From Sinorhizobium kostiense (GTDB lineage: Bacteria; Pseudomonadota; Alphaproteobacteria; Rhizobiales; Rhizobiaceae), in the NCBI RefSeq assembly GCF_017874595.1, contig NZ_JAGILA010000010.1, positions 151,345 through 215,344 on the forward strand: DNA of 64,000 bases, read 5' to 3'. This document shows, one piece after another, positions 26,001-35,618 of this stretch (position 1 is the stretch's first letter; every line of letters starts with the position of its first letter). Below the pieces are notes generated by a model. It did not search any database. It was not told where the DNA came from and worked only from the letters and a program-made list of their open reading frames with translations. Made by a program: the position numbers and the translations under genes.

Positions 26001-28694
26001 TCATCCTTGGGGCAAATCGTCCAACCAGCATGCGCCCTCGAGGTGCGGCCGGGAGAATATCTTTCCGATCTTCTCTGGAGCCTTGCTTTGATGATACCGC
26101 ATATAGATCCGGCCATCGGCTCCAAGGTCGAGGATTTCGATCTTTCCCGTGTAATGTGACATGATGTATTTGAAGGTCTTTTGGATACCGCTTAACCTCT
26201 GGTTGACGCCGTGCGCGATCTCTAGACCCCGCCGCAGTGAAACCTGAAAGTGCGATGCGCCTCTCACAGGCCTGCCTTGGAAGAGATAATAGGGGCGAAC
26301 ACCTATTTGGTGACACTTTGCGAATGTCGCAGCTAAGATCTGAGGATCGTCGTTGACTTTCGAAAGAAGTACAGACTGATTAAGGAACTGCACACCTTGT
26401 GCCCGCAAAGATCGAATGCGATGCTCTGCATCGATCGAAATTTCCCCGATGTGGTCGAAATGTGTAACGATTACTGGGACCTTACCTGCTTCATGGATCC
26501 GCTGGAACAGAGCTGCTAGAGTGGGATCGTCGAATCTCTTGGGCTCGTAGGCGGCCATTTTCGTGCCGAATCGAATCGAACTTAAATGTGTGATCGGCAG
26601 CAGATGATCGAGGATCTTGTCGAGCCTGCCAGTGCTGAGCACGAACGGGTCGCCTCCCGATAGGAGCACGTTCGTCATTTCGGGATGGCCGGCAATGTAT
26701 TGCGCAACCTGGGCAAAATCAGGTGCGATTTCATCGGAGTCCTTGCCGACAAGGCGTTTGCGAAAGCAGTAACGGCAGTATGAAGCGCAACGGTCCGTCA
26801 CCAGCAACAACCCGGTCTGGGCGTACTTGTGCTGAAGTCCCGGCACGACCGTATTATCGTGCTCGCCGCTCGTATCCAAATTGCCGGGACTCTCGAACTC
26901 CTCGACTGAGGGCTCTATAATATACTTGAGCTGCTCATAGTAACCACTGTTGGTGATCTGTTCACGATAGAAGGGAGTGACATGATAGCGCGTGATGTTG
27001 TTGGCTTGCAGCTCACTCTCCGGAACGACGCGCGTTCCCTCAATAAAATTCATTAGCGCAGTGTGTGAACGCGGATCCGCGATCGTGGGCGGTGCTTGAG
27101 GTGGGCAAACGCGAGGCGTCGCCGAGGTCGCCCGCGCGTTCAGCCCATGATCGCTCAGGCTTTGGTCCTCGTACGCGATCGCCGCCGGGTTTGGCTCCGG
27201 CTGCGTCTCAGACAGCTCGTGAATGCAGCCGTCCTGCGGAAGGGCCGCTTTTGTCGGGTTCGGCTCCACCAGCAGACAGTGACGTTCTTCCGCCCAAAGA
27301 AGCGGCGCCGACCAGACACGCTGCCCGGGGTCGGCCACCATCTGGGTTAGCACCTGATGCAAATAGCTCGTTAAACGCTCGACCGTGCTCCGCTCAAACA
27401 GCGAGGTCGCGTAGATCAGCCTCCCGCGGATCTCCTCACCGACCATAGCAACCTGAAGCGCAAGATCATGTTGCGCGACACGATCGTCACCCCCGCCAAG
27501 GTACTCGACTTCCAATCCAGGCAGCTCCGCCGCAGCCCCAGCACTGTCCTGCCAACCAAGTATAACCTGGAGGGTTGGGATGTGACCCAGCTTGCGCCGC
27601 GGATTGGCGCGTTCCATCACCTCTTCAAATGGCAGCTCCGGATTCGCCTGCGCCCGAAGCGCGGCGACATTCGCCCGCTCCAGCAATGTCTGCAGCGTTG
27701 GATTGCCCGAGAGATCGATCCGCATTGCCAGGATGTTGACGAAGCAGCCAATCAGCCCCTCGATCTCCGAGCGAGTGCGGTTGGCGCCCGGCGTGCCGAT
27801 CACCAACTCGTCGTGACCCGACAATCGCCCCAGCACGAGGGCCCAGCCCGCGAGCAGAATCACGAACAGCGTCATTCCATGCCGTAGGCTCAGCGCCTTG
27901 AGTTGAGTGGTCAGAGGCTCGTGTACCACGAGGTCGACGTAGCTGCCGCTGTAGTCCCGCTGCGCGGGCCGCGGCCGGTCCGTCGGCAACTCCAGCACTG
28001 CTGGTACGCTCGCCAGTATCCGGAGCCAGTATTCCGACTGACGATACAGTACCTCGCCCGCCAGCCAATGACGCTGCCAAAGCGCGTAGTCCGCATACTG
28101 CACCGGCAACGGCGTCAGCCGATCCAAACCGCCCTCCCGGGCCGCGGCGTAGAACTCGCTGAGCTCGCGTGTCAGGATCCTCCGCGACCAGTCGTCCGAG
28201 ACCATTTGGTGCATGGTGATCAGCAGCACATGATCGTCCGTCGCCAGGCGCACCAACCGCCCGCGGATCAGCGGCCCAGCTTCCAGGTCGAACGCCGCTG
28301 ACGTGCTATGGCGCAAAAGAGCCAGCGACGACTCCATATCCTCTGCCGCCGTTAGATCGTCTCGTTTCAGCGGCAGGCCGACGTCTGCCGAACCGATTCG
28401 CTGGAATGCCTGGCCGTCCTCCACTCTGAAGGTGGTCCGCAGCACCTCATGACGCGCGACCAGCCCGTCCAAAGCTGACTGCAGGGCCGCGTCGTCCAGC
28501 TTGCCGCGAAGCCGAAGCCCCATCTGGATGTGGCAGGCCTCGCTGCCTCCTGTCACTCGCGAAAGGGACCAAAGTCGCTGCTGGGCGAATGACAGCGGCA
28601 CCCGCGACGGACGCGGCAAAGCCTCGATTGGCGGGACCACACTCAACAGTGCAGTGTCTATCGCATTGGTCTGGATCGTTTGAGTAGGTTTCAT
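26001..28694 (-). CDS. Fusion: NRPS condensation domain + KamA-type (lysine 2,3-aminomutase family) radical SAM domain
   Basis: An 897-residue protein. Residues ~28-465 are an NRPS condensation domain: PLSFAQQRLW (C1), RHEVLRTTF (C2), QYADYALWQRHW (C4), IGTPGANRTRSEIEGLIGCF (C5) and ELPFEEVM. The catalytic HHxxxDG motif reads HQMVSDD (162-168), so the catalytic second His is Gln. Residues ~487-522 match only the first ~35 residues of an adenylation domain (CIHELSETQ...LNARA). From ~548 a KamA-family radical SAM domain begins, with CxxxCxxC at C636/C640/C643, LLSGGDPF at 677-684 and YYLFQGRPVRGASHFQV. I do not see the PGGGGK-type PLP-Lys loop of clostridial lysine 2,3-aminomutase. The start at 28694 has AAGGAG at good spacing. 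Intact frame; substrate unknown. Confidence 0.82.
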   Translation of the reverse strand: MKPTQTIQTNAIDTALLSVVPPIEALPRPSRVPLSFAQQRLWSLSRVTGGSEACHIQMGLRLRGKLDDAALQSALDGLVARHEVLRTTFRVEDGQAFQRIGSADVGLPLKRDDLTAAEDMESSLALLRHSTSAAFDLEAGPLIRGRLVRLATDDHVLLITMHQMVSDDWSRRILTRELSEFYAAAREGGLDRLTPLPVQYADYALWQRHWLAGEVLYRQSEYWLRILASVPAVLELPTDRPRPAQRDYSGSYVDLVVHEPLTTQLKALSLRHGMTLFVILLAGWALVLGRLSGHDELVIGTPGANRTRSEIEGLIGCFVNILAMRIDLSGNPTLQTLLERANVAALRAQANPELPFEEVMERANPRRKLGHIPTLQVILGWQDSAGAAAELPGLEVEYLGGGDDRVAQHDLALQVAMVGEEIRGRLIYATSLFERSTVERLTSYLHQVLTQMVADPGQRVWSAPLLWAEERHCLLVEPNPTKAALPQDGCIHELSETQPEPNPAAIAYEDQSLSDHGLNARATSATPRVCPPQAPPTIADPRSHTALMNFIEGTRVVPESELQANNITRYHVTPFYREQITNSGYYEQLKYIIEPSVEEFESPGNLDTSGEHDNTVVPGLQHKYAQTGLLLVTDRCASYCRYCFRKRLVGKDSDEIAPDFAQVAQYIAGHPEMTNVLLSGGDPFVLSTGRLDKILDHLLPITHLSSIRFGTKMAAYEPKRFDDPTLAALFQRIHEAGKVPVIVTHFDHIGEISIDAEHRIRSLRAQGVQFLNQSVLLSKVNDDPQILAATFAKCHQIGVRPYYLFQGRPVRGASHFQVSLRRGLEIAHGVNQRLSGIQKTFKYIMSHYTGKIEILDLGADGRIYMRYHQSKAPEKIGKIFSRPHLEGACWLDDLPQG

Positions 28695-29045
28695 CTGGAG
28701 CTCCTTGGCCGGAGACTGCGAGACCGTAATGGTGGTAACGGATATTTCACCGTGTCCACGCAAGCGGCGTGCCAACGAAGAGGCTGTGTGAGCAAGAGGG
28801 CAAAACCATGTGTTTCGCACCGCGCCGGCGGACCACTTGTGCCTCAGTGTGTCAGGATGCGAACCAACGACGTCTTCAACCTGACACAGATAAACACGCA
28901 GCGGGGCGTCGAATGACGGGGTCGCCTCTCGTGCCAAACTCGAACGTCTGCTCAACGATGGATAGTGTTGAAGAAGTCAGGCTTGTATCCGGAAAGGGTA
29001 GCTCGCTCAGGGCGTCGCAATTGAGGTCGACGTGACCTCCTCGCC
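28695..29045. other. Upstream region of the fusion gene
   Basis: No gene recognised. The promoter of the 28694-to-24629 operon must lie here or further up, but no convincing -35/-10 or -24/-12 element stands out. The open frame of the fusion gene extends 87 codons further upstream without family similarity. The region ends at an IS1182 remnant. Confidence 0.4.
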
Positions 29046-30401
29046 CTAACTGGCCGGGATCACCGTCCGCGGAACGCAGATCCTGGCCAATTTCCTCAAG
29101 TTCCGGGCGATGGCGGCGAGGTGGAACTCATCGCGGCCACCGCAGGGGTCGCGTAGTCGCAATCTATCGAGCTTCAGAATGCGTTTGAGGTGCGCGAAGA
29201 GCATCTCCAGCTTCTTTCGGCGATAGCGTGACGTTTGGTATGCGTCGGTTTTGGCGATGTCGCGAGCCATAGATTGAGCGCGTTACCTTGCGCGCCGGCG
29301 TCTTCGGACAACAGCGGGGCTTAAGTACGCAGGCGTCACAATCATGCTTGCTTGCCAGATAACGTAGCGTGTTGTCCTTTTCCACACCGGTCCGCGGTGT
29401 CGAGAATCGCCGACGGTAATGCTGAAGAAGCTTACCACCTGGGCAGCGGTAGCTATCGCTTGCATGGTCGTAGGCGAAGTCCTCACGCGAGAAGGTGCAG
29501 TCCTTGCGCTTGGAGTTATCGAACACCGGGATATGCGGCTCGATCCCGCGCTCATGCACCAGCCAGTTCAGCATCTCGGCCGAGCCGTAGCCGGTGTCGG
29601 CAATCAGCCGTTCCGACCACAGGCCGAGTTCGTCGTGAGTGCGCTCGATCATGGTCTAGCGGCCGTCACCTCGGCCTGACGTACGGCAGTTGAGGGCTCC
29701 ACGTCCACGATGATGGCGTGCTCTACATCGATGAGGTAGTTGGTGCAATAGGCGTAGACAGCCGGGCCACCCCAAGAGGCGGTCCAGCGTGCCGCTGGGT
29801 CGACCGGCGAGATAAACTTGGGCTCCACCGGCGTGGCGGCTCCGAAGGCGGCATCATCCAGGGTGGCGAGATACTCTCCCACAGCCCGCTTGGCTTTGGG
29901 GTCGAGGTCCTCGGCTGTCTCGATCCCACGCTGACGATGGGCGTCCGCCACGATCATGCTGGCATCGACGGCAAAGCCCTCGCCGCCGACGAGGCCTTCT
30001 CTCATGCAGCGCCGCACGAGGCTCTCAAACAGTTCGCGCAAGAGATCGGCATCGCGGAAGCGGCCATGACGCGTCTTTGAGAAGGTGGAATGGTCCGGCA
30101 CATCGCCCTCGAGGCCAGGCCGGCAGAACCACCGATAGGCCAGGTTCACGTGGACTTCCTCGCACAGCCGCCGCTCCGAGCGGATGCCGAAGCAGTAGCC
30201 GACAATCAGCATGCGGATCAGCAGTTCGGGGTCAATCGAGGGACGGCCGATCGGGCTGTACTACGGCGCGAGGTGCTGGCGGACACCGGAAAGGTCAACG
30301 AAGCGGTCGATGGCCCTGAGAAGGTGATCCGCCGGCACATGCTGTTCCAGACTGAAGCCATAGAACAGCTCCTCCTGCATCACACTTTGCTCGCCCATCA
30401 T
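29046..30401 (-). pseudogene. IS1182-family transposase with several lesions
   Basis: The N-terminus MMGEQSVMQEELFYGFSLEQ with HVPADHLLRAIDRFVDLSGV is interrupted by an in-frame stop at 30260 (Tyr to TAG in LAP-YYSPIGRPS). It continues as DPELLIRMLIVGYCFGIRSE, LEGDVPDHSTFSKTRHGRFR, VDASMIVADAH, then after further stops near 29650 as IADTGYGSAEMLNWLVHERG, IPVFDNSKRKDCTFSREDF and, after 29275, KLEMLFAHLKRILKLDRLRL with IARNLRKLARI. This is the full-length order of an IS1182 DDE transposase, with at least three inactivating changes. Terminal repeats were not resolved. Confidence 0.88.
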
Positions 30402-30639
30402 CGACTCAATCTCCTTCCGATAAGAAGACTGAACCAGTGCTTCAGGCTGTTTCAAGCGGGACTTTTTCAACACTCCCGATGATTTTCGGACGACGCTCGA
30501 CATTCGCAGATTGCTCGCCAATTTTCAGGTTCGCTATGCTGGCTCTGGCGGCGTCGCTTTTCCGGAGGCCATATCGGCTTCGGAACACGCAATCTAATCT
30601 TCATTTTCCTGCAACTCGTCGGATTTTATAAGGCTTACC

Positions 30640-31192
30640 GGACGGAGTACCGCGCCAGTCCCAGCCGAAGAAGGGTTCGCCCATGGTCGACGAGGCGTGG
30701 TTGCGCGTCGCTGCCCTCTACAAGATCGAGGGTAGCATCCGAGGTTGTGATCCCGATCATCGCCGGGCTGTCCGCCAGAACTCGACCCGCCCGCTGGTGG
30801 ACGAGTTCTTCACCTGGCTGGCAGCTCAGGCCGCGCGCGTCTCGCGCAAGTCCGACTCGGCGAGGCCATGGCCTATATGCTGAAGCGCCCGGCCGGCTTC
30901 CGGCTGTTCCTGGACGACGGCCGCATCGACATCGACTCCAACCGTCGTCGAAAACGCGATCAGAAGTCCAGCCATGAACCCCCGCAATGCTCTCTTTGCC
31001 GGGCAACCAAGGTCAAGCGGCCGGAATTGGGCTCGTTTCGCAAGCTTGATCGGCACATGCAAGATGAATGGCGTTGAACCATACGCCTATCTGCGCGATC
31101 TCTTCATCAGCCTCGCAAATGGCCACCTCGCCAAAGACCTCGACGCCCTCATGCCCTGGGCCTATGCGCAACGGATCAGCACCTCAGAATGA
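30640..31192 (+). pseudogene. IS66-family TnpC transposase, C-terminal remnant
   Basis: In two or three frames the C-terminal part of TnpC is readable: LRVAALYKIEGSIRGCDPDH, STRPLVDEFFTWLAAQA, AMAYMLKRPAGFRLFLDDGR with IDIDSN, NRRNALFA-like sequence, GRNWARFASLIGTCKMNGVE with PYAYLRDLF, and the terminus NGHLAKDLDALMPWAYAQ. The N-terminal two thirds and any tnpA/tnpB are missing on this side. Frame changes occur near 30860 and 30970. Confidence 0.88.
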
Positions 31193-31254
31193 GCTCGTCC
31201 GGGACTCCCCGACGTGCTCATAGGACCATCTGCAAGCTCTAGACTTGACCGTTG

Positions 31255-31482
31255 CAACTGGAAAATCAATGGAGCGGAGACGCCGCATAGGCCGAGATCG
31301 CGACTGGTGTACTGAGCCGAACCGTGTGAGGCCAAGCCCTGGGGATCTTATAGTCCACTTCAGACCACCGAGGCACTGATCAGCATAACTGACGAAACCG
31401 AGGTCGCCCCAATACTGGATACCCGGAGTGATCGCGAGCTTCTCGGTTGCGTTGTAGCGATCGGAAGTGGCTACGTCCACTC
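31255..31482 (-). pseudogene. Outer-membrane porin fragment (RopA/Omp2b type)
   Basis: The minus strand reads YNATEKLAITPGIQYWGDLG followed by FVSYADQ, matching late beta-strands of alphaproteobacterial porins, which typically have ATEKLAITPGVQYWGDFGFV. Frameshifts after this point scramble the expected strand (VDYKI is visible in another frame). Only ~75 residues survive and there is no start codon context. It is a decayed fragment between two IS remnants. Confidence 0.6.
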
Positions 31483-31521
31483 CGGGCCAGCAAAATACGT
31501 GTTCGGGTCAGATGCCCACAC

Positions 31522-31577
31522 GCTGGCAAAGCTCAAGCAGTTCCGCCGGATCGCAACCGGATACGACAAGTTACTCA
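31522..31577 (+). pseudogene. IS5-family transposase C-terminal scrap
   Basis: LAKLKQFRRIATGYDKLL corresponds to the C-terminal KLKQFRRVATRYDKLA motif of IS5-group transposases. It ends immediately before a 23-bp sequence that also flanks the right end of the IS427 element at 24632. Too short for group assignment. Confidence 0.55.
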
Positions 31578-31887
31578 CGGGGATGCCGAAATACCGCGTG
31601 TAAGCATATTATAATGCTGTCTGTTTGATACTGCCTTCCTAGGTAGGTACACGCGGCCGACGTTTCCGTTTAAAAGTGCCGAGCCACCGCTAGAACTCCA
31701 GTTCGGCCCCAGGGTGAGGGATCGCATCTGAAAGCGGGCCAGTCCGGCATCGGCCGCACACGCCAGACGTGGTCATCCTGATGCAATTGATCATGCATCA
31801 GTTCAAACCAGGCCATCATTCAAGGCAGTCTTTCAACATCCTTGCTCTTTCGATGCTTAACAAGCTAACTACTCCATGAAGGTTACA

Positions 31888-33120
31888 ATGGAACGGCAGA
31901 ACTCATACCCTGTTCTTTTGAAGATTCCTGGCCTATTCCCTCTGATACTTGCTGCGACCCTATCCCGTTTGGCCGGACGCATGTTCGTACTCACATTGGT
32001 CCTGTTCGTGCTGGCGCAGTTTTCGTCTCCAGCCCTGGCAGGGTGGCTTACATTCGCAGCGATCGTTCCCGGCCTGGCTGTAAGCCCTGTTGCGGGCGTT
32101 TTGCTTGACCGCGTAGGACCGACAATTGCGGTCAGAATCGACATGATCGCCAGCGCTGTTTTCATCGCGGCGATCAGTTTCGCTGGTTGGGAAGGTTGGT
32201 CCAGCCCGCCGATCCTGTTCATCTTGGTGATGCTGTTCTCGCTGTCCGGCCCTTTGGGCGCCGCGGGGACCCGTACTCTGTTGCCGCGCCTGGTTCCCCC
32301 CAACACGCTTGATCAGGCCAATGCGCTTGACATCGCGATCTATGCTATCGTCGATGTCGTTGGGCCGGCGATGGCGGGCGTGGTCGTAACTTGGCTTGGG
32401 CCGGAAGCTGCGATGGCCATGATCGCCGCAGGCTATGCAGGTGCGGCAATCTGCTTGTCTCGCGTGCAACGCTTGCCGGGGTTGGCTTCCACACAGACAT
32501 CTTTCCTGCGCCAAGCGATCGAAGGCATTCAGCTGGTATCGCGGCAGCCGACGCTCCGCGGCCTAGCCTTCTCCTATTCACTGTATGAGATCACGTGGGG
32601 CGCCCTCTACGTGGCGGTTCCGGTGTTCGTGGCTGATCACTACGCCACGGCGGTCGGCAGTTCAGTAACGGGGCTTTTGTGGGCTGCGACGGGTATTGCC
32701 GGAGGTGTGGGTGCGCTCGTCGCTGGGCATGTGCGCACCACTGGACGCGAGAGACGTGTCATGGCCGCCGGAATGCTCATCACAGGCTTTGCAGCATGGC
32801 CGCTTGCAGCGGAGTTCGGTATCTGCGGTCTGGCAATCGGCCTGATGCTCGCCGGTGTGATGTCCGGTCCAATCACTGTCTCGCTGCTGACGTTGCGTCA
32901 ACGGCGCACCGATCCGCAACAGCTTGGCCGCGTAATGTCCATTTCGATAAGCCTGAACATCGCAGGCTTCCCGCTGGGCTCAGCCATTGCGGGGACAGCA
33001 GTCACGCAATCCTTGTTAGCCACATTCGTTTTGGCTGGAAGTGCCTCTGTCGTTGCAGCCATAGCAACCGCCTCTATCCCTCCCGATACAGACCGGCGGC
33101 CGGAAGTTCCGTTGCTGTAA
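31888..33120 (+). CDS. Major facilitator superfamily transporter
   Basis: A 410-residue inner-membrane protein with about 12 predicted hydrophobic segments. The family loop after TM2 is readable as PVAGVLLDRVGPTIAVRID, and the mid-protein half-repeat contains VAGHVRTTGRERRVMAAGML. N- and C-terminal ends are complete. I start at ATG 31888 (MERQNSYPVL), preceded by AAGG at useful spacing; ATG 31876 is possible. It resembles the MFS_3/enterobactin-exporter-like group, which exports small molecules or drugs. It stands alone between IS66 fragments of opposite orientation, suggesting that it travelled with them. Confidence 0.85.
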   Translation: MERQNSYPVLLKIPGLFPLILAATLSRLAGRMFVLTLVLFVLAQFSSPALAGWLTFAAIVPGLAVSPVAGVLLDRVGPTIAVRIDMIASAVFIAAISFAGWEGWSSPPILFILVMLFSLSGPLGAAGTRTLLPRLVPPNTLDQANALDIAIYAIVDVVGPAMAGVVVTWLGPEAAMAMIAAGYAGAAICLSRVQRLPGLASTQTSFLRQAIEGIQLVSRQPTLRGLAFSYSLYEITWGALYVAVPVFVADHYATAVGSSVTGLLWAATGIAGGVGALVAGHVRTTGRERRVMAAGMLITGFAAWPLAAEFGICGLAIGLMLAGVMSGPITVSLLTLRQRRTDPQQLGRVMSISISLNIAGFPLGSAIAGTAVTQSLLATFVLAGSASVVAAIATASIPPDTDRRPEVPLL

Positions 33121-33139
33121 ATCGCTCTTCAGTCCGCCC

Positions 33140-33638
33140 TCACCGACAGCTTGTGCACTGCGTCGTCCGACAAGCTCGAAGACATGCTTCGCGAAAATCC
33201 AGACTTATCGGAACGATCTGCATGACATGACCGGCTGGCACGACACATGCCTTGCGGACCGCCCGCAGTATCTTCGCCAAGTGATCCGACTCGATATCGC
33301 CGGCGACGCGCACCACGACATCACCGATGACGATTTCCACGGTAGGACTTGCCACCGGCTCAACGCGCGCGAACTTGACCTTCTTCTTCGCGGTTTCCGT
33401 CAGGGGCGCAACCCGACGACAGTGCCTTGCGCCCCCACCCGTAAAGCTGCGAGGGATACAATCCCTCAGCGCGCGCGATCGCAGAGACATTGGCTCCAGG
33501 CAACAATGTCTCGGCAATCAGGCGCTCCTTCTCCTCGTTCGGCCAGTCTCGCGGCTTGCGCCGCGCCCGCACCGGCGCCGCCGTCAAAACCTCCAATGTT
33601 CGCGGCTGATTCACACCGTCGCTTAGGATTCTCCGCAT
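33140..33638 (-). pseudogene. IS66-family TnpA with start of TnpB, frameshifted
   Basis: From ATG 33638 the minus strand encodes RILSDGVNQPRTLEVLTAAP, WPNEEKERLIAETLLPGANV with SAIARAEGLYPSQLYGWGRK, the helix-turn-helix of IS66 TnpA. After a frameshift near 33410 its C-terminus continues as VASPTVEIVIGDVVVRVAGD with DHLAKILRAVRKACVV. A short TnpB-like beginning (MQIVPISLDFREACLRACR) follows before the sequence degenerates at 33140. No TnpC is attached on this side. Confidence 0.85.
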
Positions 33639-33889
33639 GCTTCTTGCAGAAAATCTCCCATCAGCGCGCCAAATGATACGTGGGGGTCCGTACGCGCTTA
33701 CGGTCAAATGGGCTTCATCGGGCGGCTGCACCAGCACTCTGACCCTAACTGACTCCTGCTGACACCGCCGCCGTGATTTTAAGCTGCGCCGACCGCATAT
33801 GAATGTCGTCGACAGCCTGACCCTCGAAATGTGGCCTTCTCGCGACCAGCAAATAAGCGATCTGAATTAGCCGCTCTGACCCAGGTCAA

Positions 33890-34777
33890 TCACAACTCGC
33901 GCATGCGCCGTGTCTCCAGGACATAAGTATCGAAGGATGTGAGGTGTGCTTCGTTCGCCGCCAGCGCTTCAAGCGCGCGGCTTCCGCGCTTGGCGGCAAT
34001 CAGTCCCACGAGGCACTCCACCGCTGCGAATGCGGGAGTCATGGTATGAACTAGCGAAGGCATTTCGGTCGGAACGCGGATCACAATTTCGGAAATTTTA
34101 GTAATCGGAGATAACTCGCTGTCCGTCAAACCGATTAGCTTCACGCCACGCGAAACCGCGAACTCGGCGACTTGCATTGTGTAACGACTGTACGGGGCAA
34201 CAGTGACCGCTAGCAAGGCATCCCGAGGAGTGACAATTCGGAGGGCATCATTGGCCGTTCCGCCTATTCCGTCAATCAATATCGTGGGCGAGCCGAGCAA
34301 CGATCCTACATAGTGCATCAGATGGGCTGCAGGAAAACTTGAGCGCAGGCCGATACAAAAAATGTGTCGTGATTCCACCATGAGATCGGCGGCTCCTGCT
34401 AGCGCCTTGATTGCGGAGGGCTGCGCGAGCTCGCTTAGATGGCCCCCCAAGGCTTTGATTATATCGCCGATGAGGGCGCCATCTCCCTCGGCCTCTCGTC
34501 TTGCCGTTAATTCTTCTGCCCGCCCCGCGAAGCTCTTCGGTCGTTCCCTGATGCTGTCCGCGAACATCTCCTTCAATTCGTTAAAACCATCGAAGCCGAG
34601 GCGCTTTGCGAACCGCGTTAGCGTCGCTGGAGGCACTCCTGCTCGGCGAGCCTGCTCCCTCATCGACAGCAGTGCGACCTCCGTTGGGTGGTCGAGCGAC
34701 CAACGTGCAACAACCTTCATTTGTCGCGGCAACAGCTCGTAGCTGTTCTTGATGGCACTTGCGACGGGAACATCCAT
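33890..34777 (-). CDS. RpiR/MurR-family transcriptional regulator (HTH + SIS)
   Basis: A complete 295-residue regulator: HTH_6 domain (VALLSMREQARRAGVPPATL, TRFAKRLGFDGFNELKEMF) and SIS domain (RHIFCIGLRSSFPAAHLMHY, RDALLAVTVAPYSRYTMQVA, GVKLIGLTDSELSPI). It is a close paralogue of the 17444-18388 protein, with identical motifs such as VALLSM-(R)-(D/E)QAR and TDSE. No catabolic gene sits beside it, so its target is elsewhere or has been lost. Confidence 0.9.
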   Translation of the reverse strand: MDVPVASAIKNSYELLPRQMKVVARWSLDHPTEVALLSMREQARRAGVPPATLTRFAKRLGFDGFNELKEMFADSIRERPKSFAGRAEELTARREAEGDGALIGDIIKALGGHLSELAQPSAIKALAGAADLMVESRHIFCIGLRSSFPAAHLMHYVGSLLGSPTILIDGIGGTANDALRIVTPRDALLAVTVAPYSRYTMQVAEFAVSRGVKLIGLTDSELSPITKISEIVIRVPTEMPSLVHTMTPAFAAVECLVGLIAAKRGSRALEALAANEAHLTSFDTYVLETRRMREL

Positions 34778-35618
34778 TCCGGTATTCCTAATCGAGAACC
34801 GGCAATATGGCCGTTTCTTTCACGTACAATGATAAGCGCGACGTCTTGATCGGGGGACGCGCGACAGCACGTGATGCCCTCGCCGGCACTGGCCGGATCG
34901 CGCCGGCAGGCGCTGCACCGCCGCCGAGAGGCAATTCCACTGAGATCGCACACAGTTGTAACGTCGGTGACCAGCATCTGGCACGGTTTTGTCTCAGGCG
35001 CCTCAAGATTCTATTGCCGGATGCAGCGGAGTGCATATCAGCGGCGATGAGATCGTTTGCGAACTCAAGCAGCAAGGGTTTCATGAAATTGGTCCATGAT
35101 CACTGAACTCCTCGGGGCACCGCTGACATCCCCACTAAATCATCAAAGCAAGATGTGTGCCAGGCGCACCATCCGCACTGCACCATCTATCCGTACCTGA
35201 CGGCACGGCCCAGGCGACGTTTTGGTCGGATTTCGGACAGTCTTGACCGGCTTCGGACACTAAAAGGGTTGCGGATAACCGCCCGGACGAGGTTCGCATC
35301 TTTGAGAAGGGCATGCTGATCCCCGTTCCTCCTGTTCTGGAGGGAAGCAGGCAAAAACGCCTCCATCCGGATCATCTTCGAAGCATGGCCTCCCAGCGTT
35401 CACCGATTTCCGTCCACTGACAGCAGTGTCTCATCAAGGCGCTGCCGACAGAGTTTCTCATCGGTCCCCGGCCTTCTATGACCCGCCGGGCAGCACCGGA
35501 ACGGCTACCGTGATTGTCTTGATCATCGGGCCAGTTCGAGCTACGCAGCGACGCCTCATCCGCGTGCGCTATCTCGCCGCAGTACAAAGAGATCGTTAAT
35601 AGCTGCGTCGCCGCCTGT
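34778..35618. other. 840 bp without a recognisable gene
   Basis: Open frames on both strands exist (for example minus 34788-35084, beginning MKPLLLEFANDLIAADMHSA, and minus 35187-35375), but none matches a family I know and codon use is not convincing. The region separates two regulators and may be the remains of genes lost through IS activity. Confidence 0.4.

Noticed and set aside
25694..26159. Plus-strand open frames opposite the small KamA-locus gene
   Set aside because: They are antisense to genes with good ribosome sites and carry no family features.
33235..33254. TGGCACG-N4-ATGCC resembling a sigma-54 (-24/-12) promoter
   Set aside because: The -12 half is imperfect and the site lies inside an IS66 transposase remnant with no gene placed to use it.
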